Shown: positions 14,452 to 14,508 of the stretch, piece after piece | Position numbering within the stretch: the stretch's first letter is position 1 | Layout: the number at the start of each line of letters is the position of its first letter | Assembly (NCBI GenBank): GCA_044356825.1 | Contig: JBIKVM010000055.1 | Coordinates: 1 to 14,508 of the forward strand | From: JAUREX01 sp044356825 | GTDB lineage: Bacteria > Pseudomonadota > Alphaproteobacteria > Rhodobacterales > Rhodobacteraceae | Length of the DNA: 14,508 nt | Reading direction: 5' to 3' | Made by a program: the position numbers and the translations under genes | Notes under the pieces: generated by a model | What the model was told of the DNA's origin: nothing | The model's input: only the letters and a program-made list of their open reading frames with translations | Database searches by the model: none

Positions 14452-14480
14452 CACCTAGCTTTCGTCGTCCCCCCTCGCAA
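14452..14480 (-). promoter_or_regulatory. Candidate promoter of hisD
   Basis: On the minus strand TTGCGA (14480 to 14475), a 17-base spacer and TAGGTG (14457 to 14452) precede the TTG start by 26 bases. An alternative -35-like TTGCGG occurs at 14489 to 14484. The hexamer matches are weak; the repeated geometry is the main support. The remaining bases to 14508 hold nothing else I can name. Confidence 0.4.
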
Positions 14481-14508
14481 CCCCCGCAAACCAGACCGGG
14501 GGGCGCTG

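Noticed and set aside
12896..14458. Plus-strand open frame of 520 codons antisense to hisD
   Set aside because: hisD is unambiguous on the other strand; the product is Arg/Asp/Pro-rich shadow sequence without family motifs.

Overview
The window looks like chromosomal DNA from a very GC-rich alphaproteobacterium, most likely a member of the Rhodobacteraceae/Paracoccaceae. This is judged from the strong G/C third-position bias, the frequent GTG and TTG starts, the accD-folC pair, the overlapping purM-purN pair, and the dimethylglycine-dehydrogenase-like oxidase. Genes are packed tightly. The longest gene-free stretch is the 138-base divergent gap at 9985-10122.

Region 1 (1-6100, + strand) is a catabolic block. 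A 5'-truncated FAD-dependent oxidase/aminomethyltransferase of the dimethylglycine/sarcosine dehydrogenase type is followed by a complete three-subunit molybdenum hydroxylase of the xanthine dehydrogenase family, in the order FAD subunit, 2Fe-2S subunit, molybdopterin subunit. A small MoaD/ThiS-like protein ending in Gly-Gly comes last. The last four genes are coupled (ATGA overlap, 1-base gap, 3-base gap) and probably form one operon. Together the block suggests oxidation of an N-methylated, possibly heterocyclic, compound, with the methyl group passing to tetrahydrofolate. The substrate is unknown.

Region 2 (6115-9984) is housekeeping. accD-folC on the + strand (GTGA overlap) converges on purM-purN on the - strand (ATGA overlap). 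The two stop codons facing each other are 2 bases apart and lie inside a perfect 7-base inverted repeat.

Region 3 (9985-13127) is the least ordinary part. It holds two + strand genes overlapping by GTGA: an unrecognised, probably helical 248-residue protein, and a 753-residue protein. The larger one joins a long TPR-like helical region to a C-terminal GT32/DXD-type glycosyltransferase domain. Their context (purM on one side, hisD on the other) gives no hint of an acceptor.

Region 4 (13124-14508, - strand) is hisD, which starts at a TTG with a well-placed Shine-Dalgarno sequence. Its stop codon shares a CTAG palindrome with the stop of the glycosyltransferase gene.

Four gaps upstream of likely transcription units (XDH-like operon, accD, purM, hisD) show the same layout: TTGC-type -35, 17-base spacer, TA-type -10, then 23-26 bases to the start codon. 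This supports both the promoters and the chosen starts. No RNA gene, mobile element, CRISPR array or clear intrinsic terminator was seen.
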